A DNA stretch of 58,735 nucleotides from Acidobacteria subdivision 2 bacterium RH1 MAG20 (GTDB taxonomy: Bacteria; Acidobacteriota; Terriglobia; Terriglobales; Acidobacteriaceae). Each line of letters opens with the position of its first letter. Within the stretch, counting starts at the first letter, position 1. Both the position numbers and the translations under genes were made by a program. The stretch spans positions 1-58,735 of the forward strand of contig NFUO01000010.1 in assembly GCA_002197545.1 (NCBI GenBank), read 5' to 3'. Below are positions 1 to 8,233 of the stretch, one piece after another. Under the pieces are notes generated by a model that saw only the letters and a program-made list of their open reading frames with translations, made no database searches and had not been told where the DNA came from.

Positions 1-1
1 A

Positions 2-178
2 GCCAAACAACACGGCTGCAAAATCGTCGTCAACACCGACGCCCACGCCACCGAAGAACTCGACCAGATGCGCTACGGCATCACCCAACTCCGCCGCGCC
101 TGGCTCACCGCAGCCGACATCCTCAACACCCAACCCACCGCCGCCGCCCTCCTCACCCAACTCCGCCCCAAACCCTGA
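2..178 (+). CDS. polX: C-terminal end of PolX-type DNA polymerase / PHP phosphoesterase (partial)
   Basis: Only the last 58 codons are in the window; the 5' part lies to the left. The translated tail has an Asn-Thr-Asp-Ala-His block followed by MRYGITQLRRAWLTAADILN. This matches the end of the PHP domain of bacterial PolX (family X DNA polymerase with a C-terminal 3'-5' exonuclease/PHP domain), where the Asp-Ala-His supplies metal ligands and the MRYG...A/R-R-x-W-L segment is conserved. PolX acts in base-excision repair gap filling. The gene ends with TGA at 176-178 and converges on the leftward blaR1-like gene about 100 bp away; no clear terminator hairpin was seen between them. A free-standing PHP-domain phosphoesterase with the same C-terminus is the alternative, since the polymerase part is not visible. 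Confidence 0.75.
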   Translation, partial: AKQHGCKIVVNTDAHATEELDQMRYGITQLRRAWLTAADILNTQPTAAALLTQLRPKP

Positions 179-277
179 ATAGTCCACCTCCGCCCATGAA
201 GAAGCCTTTCATCATCGAGTGCTTCGCTGGCCGTATCCTTATCATTTTATTGGTTAGCAGCAAAACGGAAACCTCTC

Positions 278-2353
278 TTAATTCGGAGAAGGCCTTTCGA
301 CGTGGTCGATCACGAGAACATCGACGGGAGCTTTGGTCGATACCAGCTTCAACCCCAACTGCTCCTGGATCGCAGTGAAGAAATCCGGCAGGTCGTTAGG
401 ATTTTCCGTCGCTGTCACCGACCCATCTGGTGTCCACGTCAACCGGAGATCAAACCTTCCTGTGAGTCCGGTCTGATCCACTACCGGTCGGTTCAGAACG
501 CCTTGCCCCAGCGCATCGGCAATATCCGCCATCGTTTGGTTGGTCGCGCCAAAGTTTCCAGGTGGTCCGAATCCCATCCCCCCAGATGCGCTCGGGTCAC
601 TCTTACTCCTCGTGAGTTTGGGACCGGTCCTGGCGACTGTGAGCACGTACACGGATTGTTCTCGTTTCTCGAAATGGAATTTGAGCTGAAACCGATCCGC
701 CATCAGCTTTTTGACCATCGATTCCCACTGCTTGATGCTTGGCTCACCCTCTCCGTCGGGCACAGCGGAGATATCGTAGCTCTCTGAGTTGACCCAATCC
801 TGCGCCTTCGCGATCTGGCTTTGTTGAAGTCCATAGGAGAACTTGAGGAGGTCACTCAGAGAAGCGTGAATGACTGAAAAACGGCGACCCCGAAAGTCGT
901 ATCTCGGCCCGTGTTCATCAGGCCTGGTTGGCTTGATGGTGGCGACTTCAAATGCCGGATTCGCGTCCGCAGCCATGGGAGCCATGCGCGGCGGAGGCTG
1001 AGGAATCGTCCACTCGGTCTCGGACGTGGCGCGCGCAAAATTGAGCGGCTGCGGGTTCGATCCTTGCCTCCACGTTCCTGTAATGGAGTTGCCATCCTCG
1101 CTCAGAGTACCTTCATATGTGGCAAAGGGAAGCTCAAGCTTCAGCAAAGAACCATTAAGCATTGTGGAAATAGCGGATATGCCGCCAGACGCCCCGTCGA
1201 GGTTGTAAAAGGTCGCCCGCAGGGTCCCATCACCCGCTTTCGTTATTTTGACCACGAAGCGTAGGTCCCGATTGGTGTGCAATATCCCCTGCCAAGTGGC
1301 GGCGATATCACTGGCTGGATTTGCGGGGGCGGATTGAGCGCGGACTTGCGTGGCATGGACGAGACCGAAGGTGACCGGCAATGCGACGGCCATTACTGCA
1401 GCCAGGCTCAGAAGCAGTTTTCTGCTCAGGTCAAGTTTCCGCCCGGTCTGCTCCGTCATAATGCGAACGATTCGACGCTTCAGGTCCGAACCCGTAACGC
1501 CCGACATACATGCCAGAGGAGACTCTGTATAAAACTTGCAGACGTTGAGAATGCTTTGCGCATATACTTCCGCTTCATTGCCTAGTTGCAACACTGCTTC
1601 GTCGCAGGCCCGTTCACGCTCTTCGACCAGACGAGCCCCAATCCACCATACTGGTGGATAAAACCAGAAGATCGCTTCGACCACCATGTGGATCGCAGCC
1701 GTCAGGTTGTCGCGGCGGCGGACGTGGCACATTTCATGCGCCAGGATACTGCGAAGCTGCGGAACTGAAAGGTGGTTCAGAATCTTCTCCGGAAGCAGAA
1801 GCACCCGACGGAAGATGCCGAAGACCCCAGGCTCAAGCAGAAGCGAGGAGGAGAGAACTGGAACATCCATCGATAGCGGCATTGGGGAAGCGGATCGCAC
1901 CGTCGCACGAATCGCCCGCCAATTGCGCGCCCAGCATACTAGCAAAAATAGAAACCCACAAAGCCACACCGTCAGGAAAAGTGCTGGCAGCAGATGAACA
2001 TGGTACGGATTGGAGGCAGCAATTGCTGCCTCGGGGAGATGAACGGTGACAGGCTGATTATTCTGCGAATTCGCCGAAAAAGGCTGAGCCATATTCACGA
2101 TTGCAGAGGCAAACTCAGGACTCTGCGCCGGGAGCGCGACAGCCGGGCGAAGCCATTCTCCGATCGCAATGAACAGCGAGAACGGCACGAGAAGTTTTAC
2201 CGATGCGACCATCCAAACCCAATAGCGCGTGCGTGCCTGATTGCGCTTCAACACCCATGTAAGAAGCAACGCAAGCAAGACCACAAGCGTCGACTGCCAC
2301 AGATGATTGATGATCGATACGAACCAGCCTTCATTCCATAGTGATGAGGTCAT
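278..2353 (-). CDS. BlaR1-like M56 metallopeptidase fused to a TIGR03435 domain
   Basis: 691-residue membrane protein. The N-terminal half is an M56 (BlaR1/MecR1) peptidase: hydrophobic segments near residues 15-35, 50-65 and 120-142, the zinc motif HEMCH at 206-210, and the ERERACDEA segment near 245-252 that carries the third ligand. A further membrane segment lies near 313-335. After it come about 100 residues that look like a small beta-sheet domain (from TWQGILH to PLNFARA), then a TIGR03435 domain from NPAFEVATIKP (about 465) to the end, with the typical VDQTGLTGRFD and LQEQLGLKL blocks. In classical BlaR1 the C-terminal part binds beta-lactams; that domain is absent here. Inference: an unknown envelope signal is sensed by the TIGR03435 side and the M56 domain then inactivates the BlaI-type repressor encoded 2 bp upstream. 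The start is the ATG directly after blaI. Confidence 0.88.
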   Translation of the reverse strand: MTSSLWNEGWFVSIINHLWQSTLVVLLALLLTWVLKRNQARTRYWVWMVASVKLLVPFSLFIAIGEWLRPAVALPAQSPEFASAIVNMAQPFSANSQNNQPVTVHLPEAAIAASNPYHVHLLPALFLTVWLCGFLFLLVCWARNWRAIRATVRSASPMPLSMDVPVLSSSLLLEPGVFGIFRRVLLLPEKILNHLSVPQLRSILAHEMCHVRRRDNLTAAIHMVVEAIFWFYPPVWWIGARLVEERERACDEAVLQLGNEAEVYAQSILNVCKFYTESPLACMSGVTGSDLKRRIVRIMTEQTGRKLDLSRKLLLSLAAVMAVALPVTFGLVHATQVRAQSAPANPASDIAATWQGILHTNRDLRFVVKITKAGDGTLRATFYNLDGASGGISAISTMLNGSLLKLELPFATYEGTLSEDGNSITGTWRQGSNPQPLNFARATSETEWTIPQPPPRMAPMAADANPAFEVATIKPTRPDEHGPRYDFRGRRFSVIHASLSDLLKFSYGLQQSQIAKAQDWVNSESYDISAVPDGEGEPSIKQWESMVKKLMADRFQLKFHFEKREQSVYVLTVARTGPKLTRSKSDPSASGGMGFGPPGNFGATNQTMADIADALGQGVLNRPVVDQTGLTGRFDLRLTWTPDGSVTATENPNDLPDFFTAIQEQLGLKLVSTKAPVDVLVIDHVERPSPN

Positions 2354-2355
2354 CG

Positions 2356-2736
2356 CTACTTCTCCTTCGAAGAAAGCTGGCGCAAGACTTTCTCCGCTTC
2401 CTTCACGTCCGCGAGAGACAATTTCCCAGACTCGATCAGGTGCGCCATGACCGGCTGCGAGCGGCCACCAAACAACGCCAACAAGTCATCGATCAATCGG
2501 CTCTGTGCTGCGTCCCGTGTGATCGCAGGAGCGAAGAGATGAAAATTGCCCACCTTCCGTACGCGGCGCACAATCCCCTTCGCTTCCATCCGATACACGG
2601 TGGTCTGGATGGTGGTGTAGGCGGGCCGCTGTTTGGCTGGAAAGGAGTCCTGAATCTCACGGAGCGAAGTCTCGCTCTTGGCCCAGAGCGCCTCCATGAT
2701 TTGAAACTCCAGTTTCGACAATTTCGGAGCAGCCAC
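2356..2736 (-). CDS. blaI: BlaI/MecI-type transcriptional repressor
   Basis: 126 residues, the usual length for the BlaI/MecI/CopY family. The winged-helix N-terminus is clear (KLSKLEFQIMEALW, then the recognition region PAYTTIQTTVYRMEAKG), followed by the dimerisation part ending in leucine-rich helices. These repressors bind DNA as dimers and are removed by a cognate M56 protease. I chose the GTG at 2734-2736: an AGGAGG sits five bases upstream of it, and the protein then begins MAAPKLSKLEFQ as in the family. The gene is followed after 2 bp by the blaR1/TIGR03435 fusion, so the pair is one transcription unit. A candidate operator lies 31 bp upstream of the start codon, so autoregulation is likely. 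Confidence 0.92.
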   Translation of the reverse strand: MAAPKLSKLEFQIMEALWAKSETSLREIQDSFPAKQRPAYTTIQTTVYRMEAKGIVRRVRKVGNFHLFAPAITRDAAQSRLIDDLLALFGGRSQPVMAHLIESGKLSLADVKEAEKVLRQLSSKEK

Positions 2737-2766
2737 AAGGTCCTCCTATACAAGCATAGTAATAAT

Positions 2767-2779
2767 TACTACATATGTA
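2767..2779. promoter_or_regulatory. Candidate BlaI operator of the first bla unit
   Basis: TACTACATATGTA contains the perfect palindrome TACATATGTA, which resembles the TACA/TGTA half-sites of known BlaI/MecI operators. It begins exactly 31 bp upstream of the first base of the blaI GTG codon. The second bla unit in this window has TACTACATCTGT at exactly the same distance from its repressor start. That the two are binding sites is an inference from shared sequence and position. Confidence 0.6.
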
Positions 2780-3349
2780 TGGTTTGGTCAAGAAAATCTA
2801 ATGTGGCATGCAGGCCGCGCTGGTCGCGCTAACAGCGAGCTATTGATGCGATCTTGCACGGGAGCCGTGCTCGCAACTTGAGTGCTTTCTTTCTAATTGC
2901 GCAAAAAAAATAAATGTCCCCTCTAGCCACTTCTAAAGGATTCAAATCGATGCTGCTTTCGTTTTCCAACCGCAACCGCATCGTTCCATCCTGCGCGACG
3001 CTCTCTACGGTCCCAAGTCACGATTCGTGATCTTAAGCTCCTGGCTAAGCGCCGTGAACTGGATGCGGTCGCCTACGGAGAATGCTTTCTGCTGCTTGCA
3101 CTTATATAGCCCTGTCGTCTCGTATGCAGGCGATTCATTTGCAGGGAAATACGCTCATAGAGACACTACCCAAATACAATTTTTGTCCGAAATCGGAAAT
3201 CGTTGTCCTCAAGTGGGACCCTCAAAATCTGTCAAGCCCCTAAACCTGTTGAAAACCCTCTAACTGGCACATAACAAGGCAAATAAATTATGCCCGAACT
3301 TTGCATATTAGTTCCCACCAATCCGATAGAATAAAACTAGAGTCAAAGA
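2780..3349. other. Non-coding stretch, no convincing gene
   Basis: About 570 bp between the blaI promoter region and a terminator hairpin. Short open frames exist (for example a 78-codon frame at 3027-3263) but they lack a ribosome site, coding-like composition and family resemblance. The right part (about 3180-3348) is AT-rich compared with the rest of the window and runs directly into the hairpin at 3350, so it could be the body or promoter of a small transcript; see the findings. Confidence 0.4.
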
Positions 3350-3378
3350 AAGCCCCGGTGAACCGACCGGGGCTTTTT
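3350..3378 (+). terminator. Strong intrinsic terminator
   Basis: Perfect 10-bp stem AAGCCCCGGT / ACCGGGGCTT (3350-3359 with 3366-3375) with a six-base loop, followed by a short T run. In the + direction no protein gene lies upstream, so it either ends an unannotated short RNA or belongs to a dispersed intergenic element. Confidence 0.75.
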
Positions 3379-3411
3379 CCTTTGGAGATGAAGCCCGGAC
3401 GCAACCCAAAC

Positions 3412-3514
3412 AAAATGAACACTTTACCAACACCATCTTTAGAATGAATACTTTGAAAATAAAGCCTTTAGATGGAATACTTTGAGACCAAAGGTACACC
3501 GGGGGGATACCCCC
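3412..3514 (+). repeat. Three 29-bp direct repeats plus G/C hairpin
   Basis: Three consecutive 29-bp units begin at 3412, 3441 and 3470. Their common core is ATGAAyACTTT; the ACTTT blocks are at 3421, 3450 and 3479, exactly 29 bp apart. Units two and three agree best (AGAATGAATACTTTGA and AGATGGAATACTTTGA). Directly after them comes a GGGGG-ATA-CCCCC hairpin (about 3502-3514). A related block in the opposite orientation is found at 15880-15945. Here it lies about 160 bp upstream of ctaB. Confidence 0.7.
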
Positions 3515-3671
3515 TCAGAAAGGGGAGCATCGAATGCGAAGCCACGCCGCCCAAAAAACGCCGGCCTGCCAACACCTCGGCTAGTCTCCGGCCAATGGCT
3601 TCACAAACTCTACCCAACGCCCAAACTCTATCGCACCAAACAATCCGCACCATAGGCTGTATCCTAAAAAC

Positions 3672-4628
3672 GTGGCAACCTCAGCGACAACCGATCAAGT
3701 CCTCGCCCCCGCGAAGCCACATTCCCTGCTCGGCGACTACGCTATCCTCTTCAAGCTCCGCGTCTCCGCAATGGTCGTCATCACAGCCGGAGCGGGCTTT
3801 TACCTCGGTAGCCTGCACAGCGGAATCAGCCCCTTCCACGCTGGACTCATCCAGGCCCTCGCCGGAATCGCCGTCGTCACCTGCGGCTCGGCAGCCCTTA
3901 ATCAGGCCCTCGAGCGCCGCACCGACCACCTCATGCGCCGAACCGCAAAAAGGCCCATGGCTGCCGGTCGAATCGGCCTCGCCCACGGCCTCATCCTCGG
4001 CTTCGCCGCAGTCTTCCTCGGCTCGCTCTATCTCGCATACACAACAAATTTATTGACCGGAACGCTCACCCTCCTCACCGCCATCCTCTACGTCGGAATC
4101 TACACTCCGCTTAAGCGCTTCACCGTCATCAATACCTTCATCGGCGCCTTCCCCGGAGCGCTTCCGCCGCTCATCGGCTGGACCGCCGCCCGCGGCGTCA
4201 TCGAGTGGCCCGGCGTCGCCCTCTTCGCCATCCTCTTCGTCTGGCAGTTTCCTCACTTCATGGCCATCGGCTGGATGTACCGCGACGACTACGCCCGCGC
4301 CAGCATTCGCCTCACGCCAACCCAGTCCGACGCGCAATACGCCGCCCGCAGCACCGTCATCCAGTCGCTCTTCTACGCCATCCTTATGATTCCTGTCAGC
4401 CTCTGGCCGACCTGGCTCGGCGTCACCGGCATTCCCTACGCCATCGCCGCAATCATTCTCAGCGCTGGCTATCTCTACTACACCATCCGCTTCGCCCGCA
4501 TCACCCGCAACCCGCTCACCGAAGAATCGCGCATCTACGCCCGCGATCTTCTTCGCGCCTCAGTCATCTACCTGCCGCTGCTCATGGCCGCATTAATGCT
4601 GGACGCTAAAGGACGACTCCTCTTCTAA
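3672..4628 (+). CDS. ctaB: Protoheme IX farnesyltransferase (heme O synthase)
   Basis: 318-residue integral membrane enzyme of the UbiA prenyltransferase superfamily that joins farnesyl diphosphate to protoheme to make heme O for terminal oxidases. Visible marks are the first Asp/Asn-rich motif NQALERRTDHLMRRTAKRPM (about residues 77-96), the second conserved loop YTPLKRFTVINTFIGAFPGA, PPLIGW, and WQFPHFMAIGWMYRDDY, with some eight to nine hydrophobic helices between them. The start is GTG at 3672; a homologous N-terminus (LGDYAILFKLRV) begins about 19 residues in. The stop TAA overlaps the ATG of the next gene (TAATG), so the two are translationally coupled. Oxidase subunit genes are not in the window. 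Confidence 0.95.
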   Translation: MATSATTDQVLAPAKPHSLLGDYAILFKLRVSAMVVITAGAGFYLGSLHSGISPFHAGLIQALAGIAVVTCGSAALNQALERRTDHLMRRTAKRPMAAGRIGLAHGLILGFAAVFLGSLYLAYTTNLLTGTLTLLTAILYVGIYTPLKRFTVINTFIGAFPGALPPLIGWTAARGVIEWPGVALFAILFVWQFPHFMAIGWMYRDDYARASIRLTPTQSDAQYAARSTVIQSLFYAILMIPVSLWPTWLGVTGIPYAIAAIILSAGYLYYTIRFARITRNPLTEESRIYARDLLRASVIYLPLLMAALMLDAKGRLLF

Positions 4629-5200
4629 TGACTATGACTCCAACGACACAAAGCGCCCTACCCACGAGCAACAATATGCGAACCCCACCCGCGATGATCG
4701 CCACGATTATCGCCGTCAGCGCACTAGCCAGCGCCCTTATCTGCTGGCTCGTCTACTTCCACACCCCTACCGATGTCAGCGGAACCCATCTCCGTTCCCT
4801 GCCGCTCGTCAACGCTGTTCTGAACGCGCTTTCCACCATCGCGCTGCTCTTCGGCTACCGCTTCATACGAACACGCAGAATTGCCCAACACCGCACGGCC
4901 ATGTTCGCAGCCTTCTTTTTCTCCTCCATCTTTCTCGTCTCCTATCTTGTGAATTTCACCCTCCATGGCGAAACTCACTTCAACCGCCTAAGCCCCTGGT
5001 GGCCTTTCTACTGGAAGCTCCTCGCCTCGCACATCCTTCTCTCCACCATCGCGCTTCCGCTCATCCTCATCACCTTCTTTCTCTCGCTCACAGGCCGTTT
5101 CCCGTCTCATAAACGCCTCGCCCGCTACACCTTTCCCATCTGGCTCTACGTCTCCGTCACCGGAGTCATCGTCTATGCCATGCAATCCCTGATTCACTAA
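4628..5200 (+). CDS. DUF420 family membrane protein
   Basis: 190 residues with about five hydrophobic segments. The pattern of conserved polar residues within the helices (RRIAQHRTAMFAAFFFSS, then LVNFTLHGETHF, then FYWKLLASHILLSTIALPL, and a late KRLARYTFPIWLYVSVTGV) is that of DUF420 (YozB-like) proteins, which have several membrane-embedded histidines and are commonly found next to cytochrome oxidase assembly genes. The start codon overlaps the stop of ctaB by one base, which fits a role in oxidase or heme maturation, but no biochemical function is established for the family. Confidence 0.85.
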   Translation: MTMTPTTQSALPTSNNMRTPPAMIATIIAVSALASALICWLVYFHTPTDVSGTHLRSLPLVNAVLNALSTIALLFGYRFIRTRRIAQHRTAMFAAFFFSSIFLVSYLVNFTLHGETHFNRLSPWWPFYWKLLASHILLSTIALPLILITFFLSLTGRFPSHKRLARYTFPIWLYVSVTGVIVYAMQSLIH

Positions 5201-5230
5201 CCTGTTCCCTAATCCCTGTTCCCTGTCCTT

Positions 5231-5455
5231 ATGCAACCAGACACACGCACGCTCTTACGCTCCGGCATCGGCATCTTCTCGACAGGAATTCTTGCCGCCC
5301 TGCTGACCCTCACGCTCTTCGGCGGCGTCAGCCATCAGGGTCCACACACCGACGCCGGCTGGCTCTCCCTGATGCTTGCCATGGGCTGCCTTCCCACCGG
5401 ATTGCTGACCCTTATCCTCGCCATCGCAAAAGTCATCGGCGACCGCCACCGCTAA
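5231..5455 (+). CDS. Small two-helix membrane protein, unknown function
   Basis: 74 residues, two predicted membrane helices (about 11-31 and 43-65) separated by a loop with GGVSHQGPHTDAG. It follows the DUF420 gene by 30 bp in the same direction and precedes ssb by 46 bp, so it probably belongs to the ctaB transcript. I do not recognise a family. The position suggests a respiratory or heme-related accessory protein, which is inference only. Confidence 0.6.
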   Translation: MQPDTRTLLRSGIGIFSTGILAALLTLTLFGGVSHQGPHTDAGWLSLMLAMGCLPTGLLTLILAIAKVIGDRHR

Positions 5456-5501
5456 AGCGCCTCATCTGCTATCCTCAACTTTTCAATCCGGAGCAAAAAA
5501 C

Positions 5502-5978
5502 ATGGCAAAAGGCGTCAACAAAGTCCTCCTCCTCGGCAACGTAGGCAAAGACCCCGAGATCCGTTCCACCACCGGCGGTACGCTAGTCGCTACATTCGGT
5601 CTCGCAACTGCCGACCGCCGTAAAGATCAACAGGGCAACTGGCAGGACACAACCGAGTGGCACAACATCGTCGTCTATGGTCGCACCGCGGAGATCGTCA
5701 GGGACTATGTGAAAAAAGGCAAGGAGCTCTTTATCGAAGGCAAAATTCAGTCACGGTCCTGGGACGATAAAGAAACCGGCCAGAAAAAATATAGAACTGA
5801 AATCATAGTCAACGAATTGACACTGCTGGGCGGCGGATCGGGCCGTCAGGGCGGCGAATCGAGCGGCGGCAGCTATACCAAATCCAACACAGCCACCTTC
5901 GACCAACGCACCCCCGCATCTCAATCTCAACCCGACTACGCCGACACCGGCATCACCGACGACGACATCCCTTTTTAA
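5502..5978 (+). CDS. ssb: Single-stranded DNA-binding protein
   Basis: 158 residues. The OB-fold covers about residues 1-110 (MAKGVNKVLLLGNVGKDPEI, TEWHNIVVYGRTAEI, YVKKGKELFIEGKIQSRSW). A Gly/Ser/Gln-rich linker follows, and the acidic tip DDDIPF at the C-terminus is the standard docking tail for replication and repair partners. Length and layout are normal for a bacterial SSB tetramer subunit. It sits 46 bp after the small membrane protein gene and is followed by a hairpin. Confidence 0.97.
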   Translation: MAKGVNKVLLLGNVGKDPEIRSTTGGTLVATFGLATADRRKDQQGNWQDTTEWHNIVVYGRTAEIVRDYVKKGKELFIEGKIQSRSWDDKETGQKKYRTEIIVNELTLLGGGSGRQGGESSGGSYTKSNTATFDQRTPASQSQPDYADTGITDDDIPF

Positions 5979-5999
5979 AAGTGGTTCTTATAAGACACG

Positions 6000-6034
6000 A
6001 ATGGCGCGGAGATCTTCCAGAACCCCGCGCCATT
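6000..6034 (+). terminator. Hairpin after ssb
   Basis: Ten-base-pair stem AATGGCGCGG / CCGCGCCATT with a 15-base loop, 22 bp after the ssb stop. No T run follows, so it may act as a weak terminator for both ssb and the convergent VWFA gene. Confidence 0.5.
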
Positions 6035-6092
6035 CAATTGCTATAAGAGCCCATCAAGCTAAACAACCAGCTCATGAGTTCTGCTGGAACTG

Positions 6093-8231
6093 TCACCGCA
6101 CCAGCATCATCGAACCGCGCCAAAATGCAACTCTATGTTTGGTCGCGTCGAGAACGGTCACCTGACACTCATATTCGCCGGGAACAAGTTTACCGAGGCT
6201 AACTTTGAAGTGGAACGGTACTGCACCCAACCGGCTCCCTGATTGCGGTGTCACCGCGGCAGGTGATGTTTCAAAAACCTTCTCCTGCTTCCGATAAAAG
6301 CTCACAAAGGCGACCAGCGGCGCGGCCTTCACAGTCATCGCTTGAGCGCCGCCCGCCGAGGCACCGTCATATGCCTGCAGATAGACATAAAGCTCGCGAT
6401 CTATGTTGAACACCCGCGTAACGCTAGGGATCAGTTTGCTCCCATTCTCCATCAGCGGATTGGCCGCCGAATCCTTGGCCTGTTCCTTGCCCGTCACTGC
6501 GTTGTAGAGCGAATCCTTCAGGTCGACACGCTGGCTGCTCAGCACCACCGAACTGATAGGAACTCGCTTCGTCTCCTTGTTCAGGTTTGGAATGACAAAC
6601 GTGGTCTGGTAGGTTCCGATCCTTCCCGTCTCATCATCGCGCGCGAGGAACTTGATCGTATACCTGCCGGGTGTAAGGGTAAAACCGGTATCGTACTCGA
6701 CAGGCCGCCGCGCCAGCTCGGCCGCCGTGGCATCGCTCAACTTAATATTTACGTTGTCGCGAACATTGCTCAGAGTGATGCCGCTGATCTCGTCTTTAAT
6801 CTCACAGACGAAGTCGATCAGCGTGTGCTCCGCTCCGAACCGTTTTGCCAACGCGAGTTCCCGCCCTGGAATTTTCACCACAATTGGGACGAAATACTCT
6901 GCCCGATTGAGCTGGAAGTAATTAATCTCCATCGCGATCGTAAGCTCCGTGATGGGGTCGCCCAGCATGAGCGCATCCTCAAGCTGTCGCTCCTTATCGA
7001 CAGCGGTAAACCGGCTAAACTCCTTATTCGCGTAATAACCTTGCCGGTACTCGAGGTTTGCCGCCAGTTCCGAATCCACCGTGATCTTCACTCGCCGAAA
7101 ACGCCCATTCTGCGCCGTATTCGTCGTGTAGTAGCCCACGATGTAGTAATCCGAGATCGACCGCTGCGCCTGCACGATGCCGCGCGTCAGATCGTTGTTA
7201 TCGAACAGCGCCTTGCCGCCCGTGTCAGCGGCCAGCGCATACATCGTGTCCTGCGACTGCTGGAACTTGTCGGTCACCGCCTGCGCTGCCGTCCCGGAAT
7301 ACATTCCCGCATTCCCTGGTGAGCCCTGAGTCGCATCGCCGAGCGGCGCCTGCGCCACCAGACCGCGCGCATCCACCGGCCAGAACGAAACCCCAGCCCG
7401 CACCGCCGCATCGATGGTTGCGTGCAATTGCGCCTGGTTGTCCACCCCATTCAGCCTTAGTCCGCTGGCAAAGTAGATCAGCGATTTCTTCTCATTCATT
7501 CCCTCAAGCATCTTCGCCGCCGTCTGCAACGCGGACAACTGCCGGTCTGTATTGAAGATGTTGAACTCGCTGTCGTCCTGCCCGAAGGCGGTGCCCGTGT
7601 CGGCACTGCTGGCGTCGTCGATCGAGTCAGCCGATCCTTGTCCTTCACCGACAATCAATGTTTGCAGAATGCTAAGCAGCCGGTTGCGGTCCGCAGTAAA
7701 GTCCTGCAGCACGTCGACCGATCCGCCGGCGAAGCGCAGGATCGAGACGAGGTCCGCGGAGGTCATCTGCGTCCTTACAAACTTCTCCGCGGCAGCCAGA
7801 GCGCGCATCTGGTCCTCCGGCTGCATCGCGGTCATGTCGAAATACATCGCCAGCAAACGATGGTCCTTGTACCGTGCATGCTCGGGGTCTTCAGGCGCAA
7901 TCTGCGTGTGGGTCAACCGCTTGTAGATCGTGACCTGCTCCTCATCTACCGGAGTCGCCGGCAGCGGGGTAGCCGTCGTCGGCAGCGTCTCGTGCTCACA
8001 GAAACGGATCGTCTGCGGCACGCCGTCCTCGGTCACTGTGAAATCTTTCGCAGTCAGTCCCCCGATGAAGTTGCCTTTCTTGTCCTTTGCTACGACTGTT
8101 TCGACCACCAACTGCGACTTCACGGTCAGCGTGTAGGTCGCGCTCTGACCAGGCCCCGCCGCATTTGTACCGATCTTCTGAGCGCTGGCGCCCAAGGTTG
8201 CGAGAAGAAGGATTGTGATCAGCCATCGCAT
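6093..8231 (-). CDS. VWFA-related acidobacterial-domain protein (TIGR03436-like), exported
   Basis: 712 residues from the ATG at 8229-8231 (MRWLITILLLATLGASAQ), which gives a clean signal peptide and starts 2 bp after the receptor gene ends; longer in-frame starts would run into that gene. The segment ATVVAKDKKGNFIGGL / DFTVTEDGVPQTI (early), then LLAMYFDMTAM with an Asp-x-Thr-type metal site of a von Willebrand factor A domain, and the later KSLIYFASGLRLNGV and YYIVGYYTTN blocks are typical of the VWFA-related domain common in acidobacteria. The C-terminal 250 residues look like beta-rich domains. Function is unknown; such proteins are exported and probably bind other proteins. Being last in the blaI-blaR1-receptor operon, it may work with the receptor at the outer membrane. 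Confidence 0.88.
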   Translation of the reverse strand: MRWLITILLLATLGASAQKIGTNAAGPGQSATYTLTVKSQLVVETVVAKDKKGNFIGGLTAKDFTVTEDGVPQTIRFCEHETLPTTATPLPATPVDEEQVTIYKRLTHTQIAPEDPEHARYKDHRLLAMYFDMTAMQPEDQMRALAAAEKFVRTQMTSADLVSILRFAGGSVDVLQDFTADRNRLLSILQTLIVGEGQGSADSIDDASSADTGTAFGQDDSEFNIFNTDRQLSALQTAAKMLEGMNEKKSLIYFASGLRLNGVDNQAQLHATIDAAVRAGVSFWPVDARGLVAQAPLGDATQGSPGNAGMYSGTAAQAVTDKFQQSQDTMYALAADTGGKALFDNNDLTRGIVQAQRSISDYYIVGYYTTNTAQNGRFRRVKITVDSELAANLEYRQGYYANKEFSRFTAVDKERQLEDALMLGDPITELTIAMEINYFQLNRAEYFVPIVVKIPGRELALAKRFGAEHTLIDFVCEIKDEISGITLSNVRDNVNIKLSDATAAELARRPVEYDTGFTLTPGRYTIKFLARDDETGRIGTYQTTFVIPNLNKETKRVPISSVVLSSQRVDLKDSLYNAVTGKEQAKDSAANPLMENGSKLIPSVTRVFNIDRELYVYLQAYDGASAGGAQAMTVKAAPLVAFVSFYRKQEKVFETSPAAVTPQSGSRLGAVPFHFKVSLGKLVPGEYECQVTVLDATKHRVAFWRGSMMLVR

Positions 8232-8233
8232 CG

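Noticed and set aside
278..2353. Beta-lactam resistance sensor
   Set aside because: Both BlaR1-like proteins lack the penicillin-binding C-terminal domain, and no beta-lactamase or penicillin-binding protein gene is nearby.
3027..3263. 78-codon frame in the gap before ctaB
   Set aside because: No ribosome site, no recognisable family, and composition unlike neighbouring genes.
3412..3498. 29-bp spaced repeats as a CRISPR array
   Set aside because: The units are directly adjacent with no spacers, only three copies exist, they differ from one another, and no cas gene is present.
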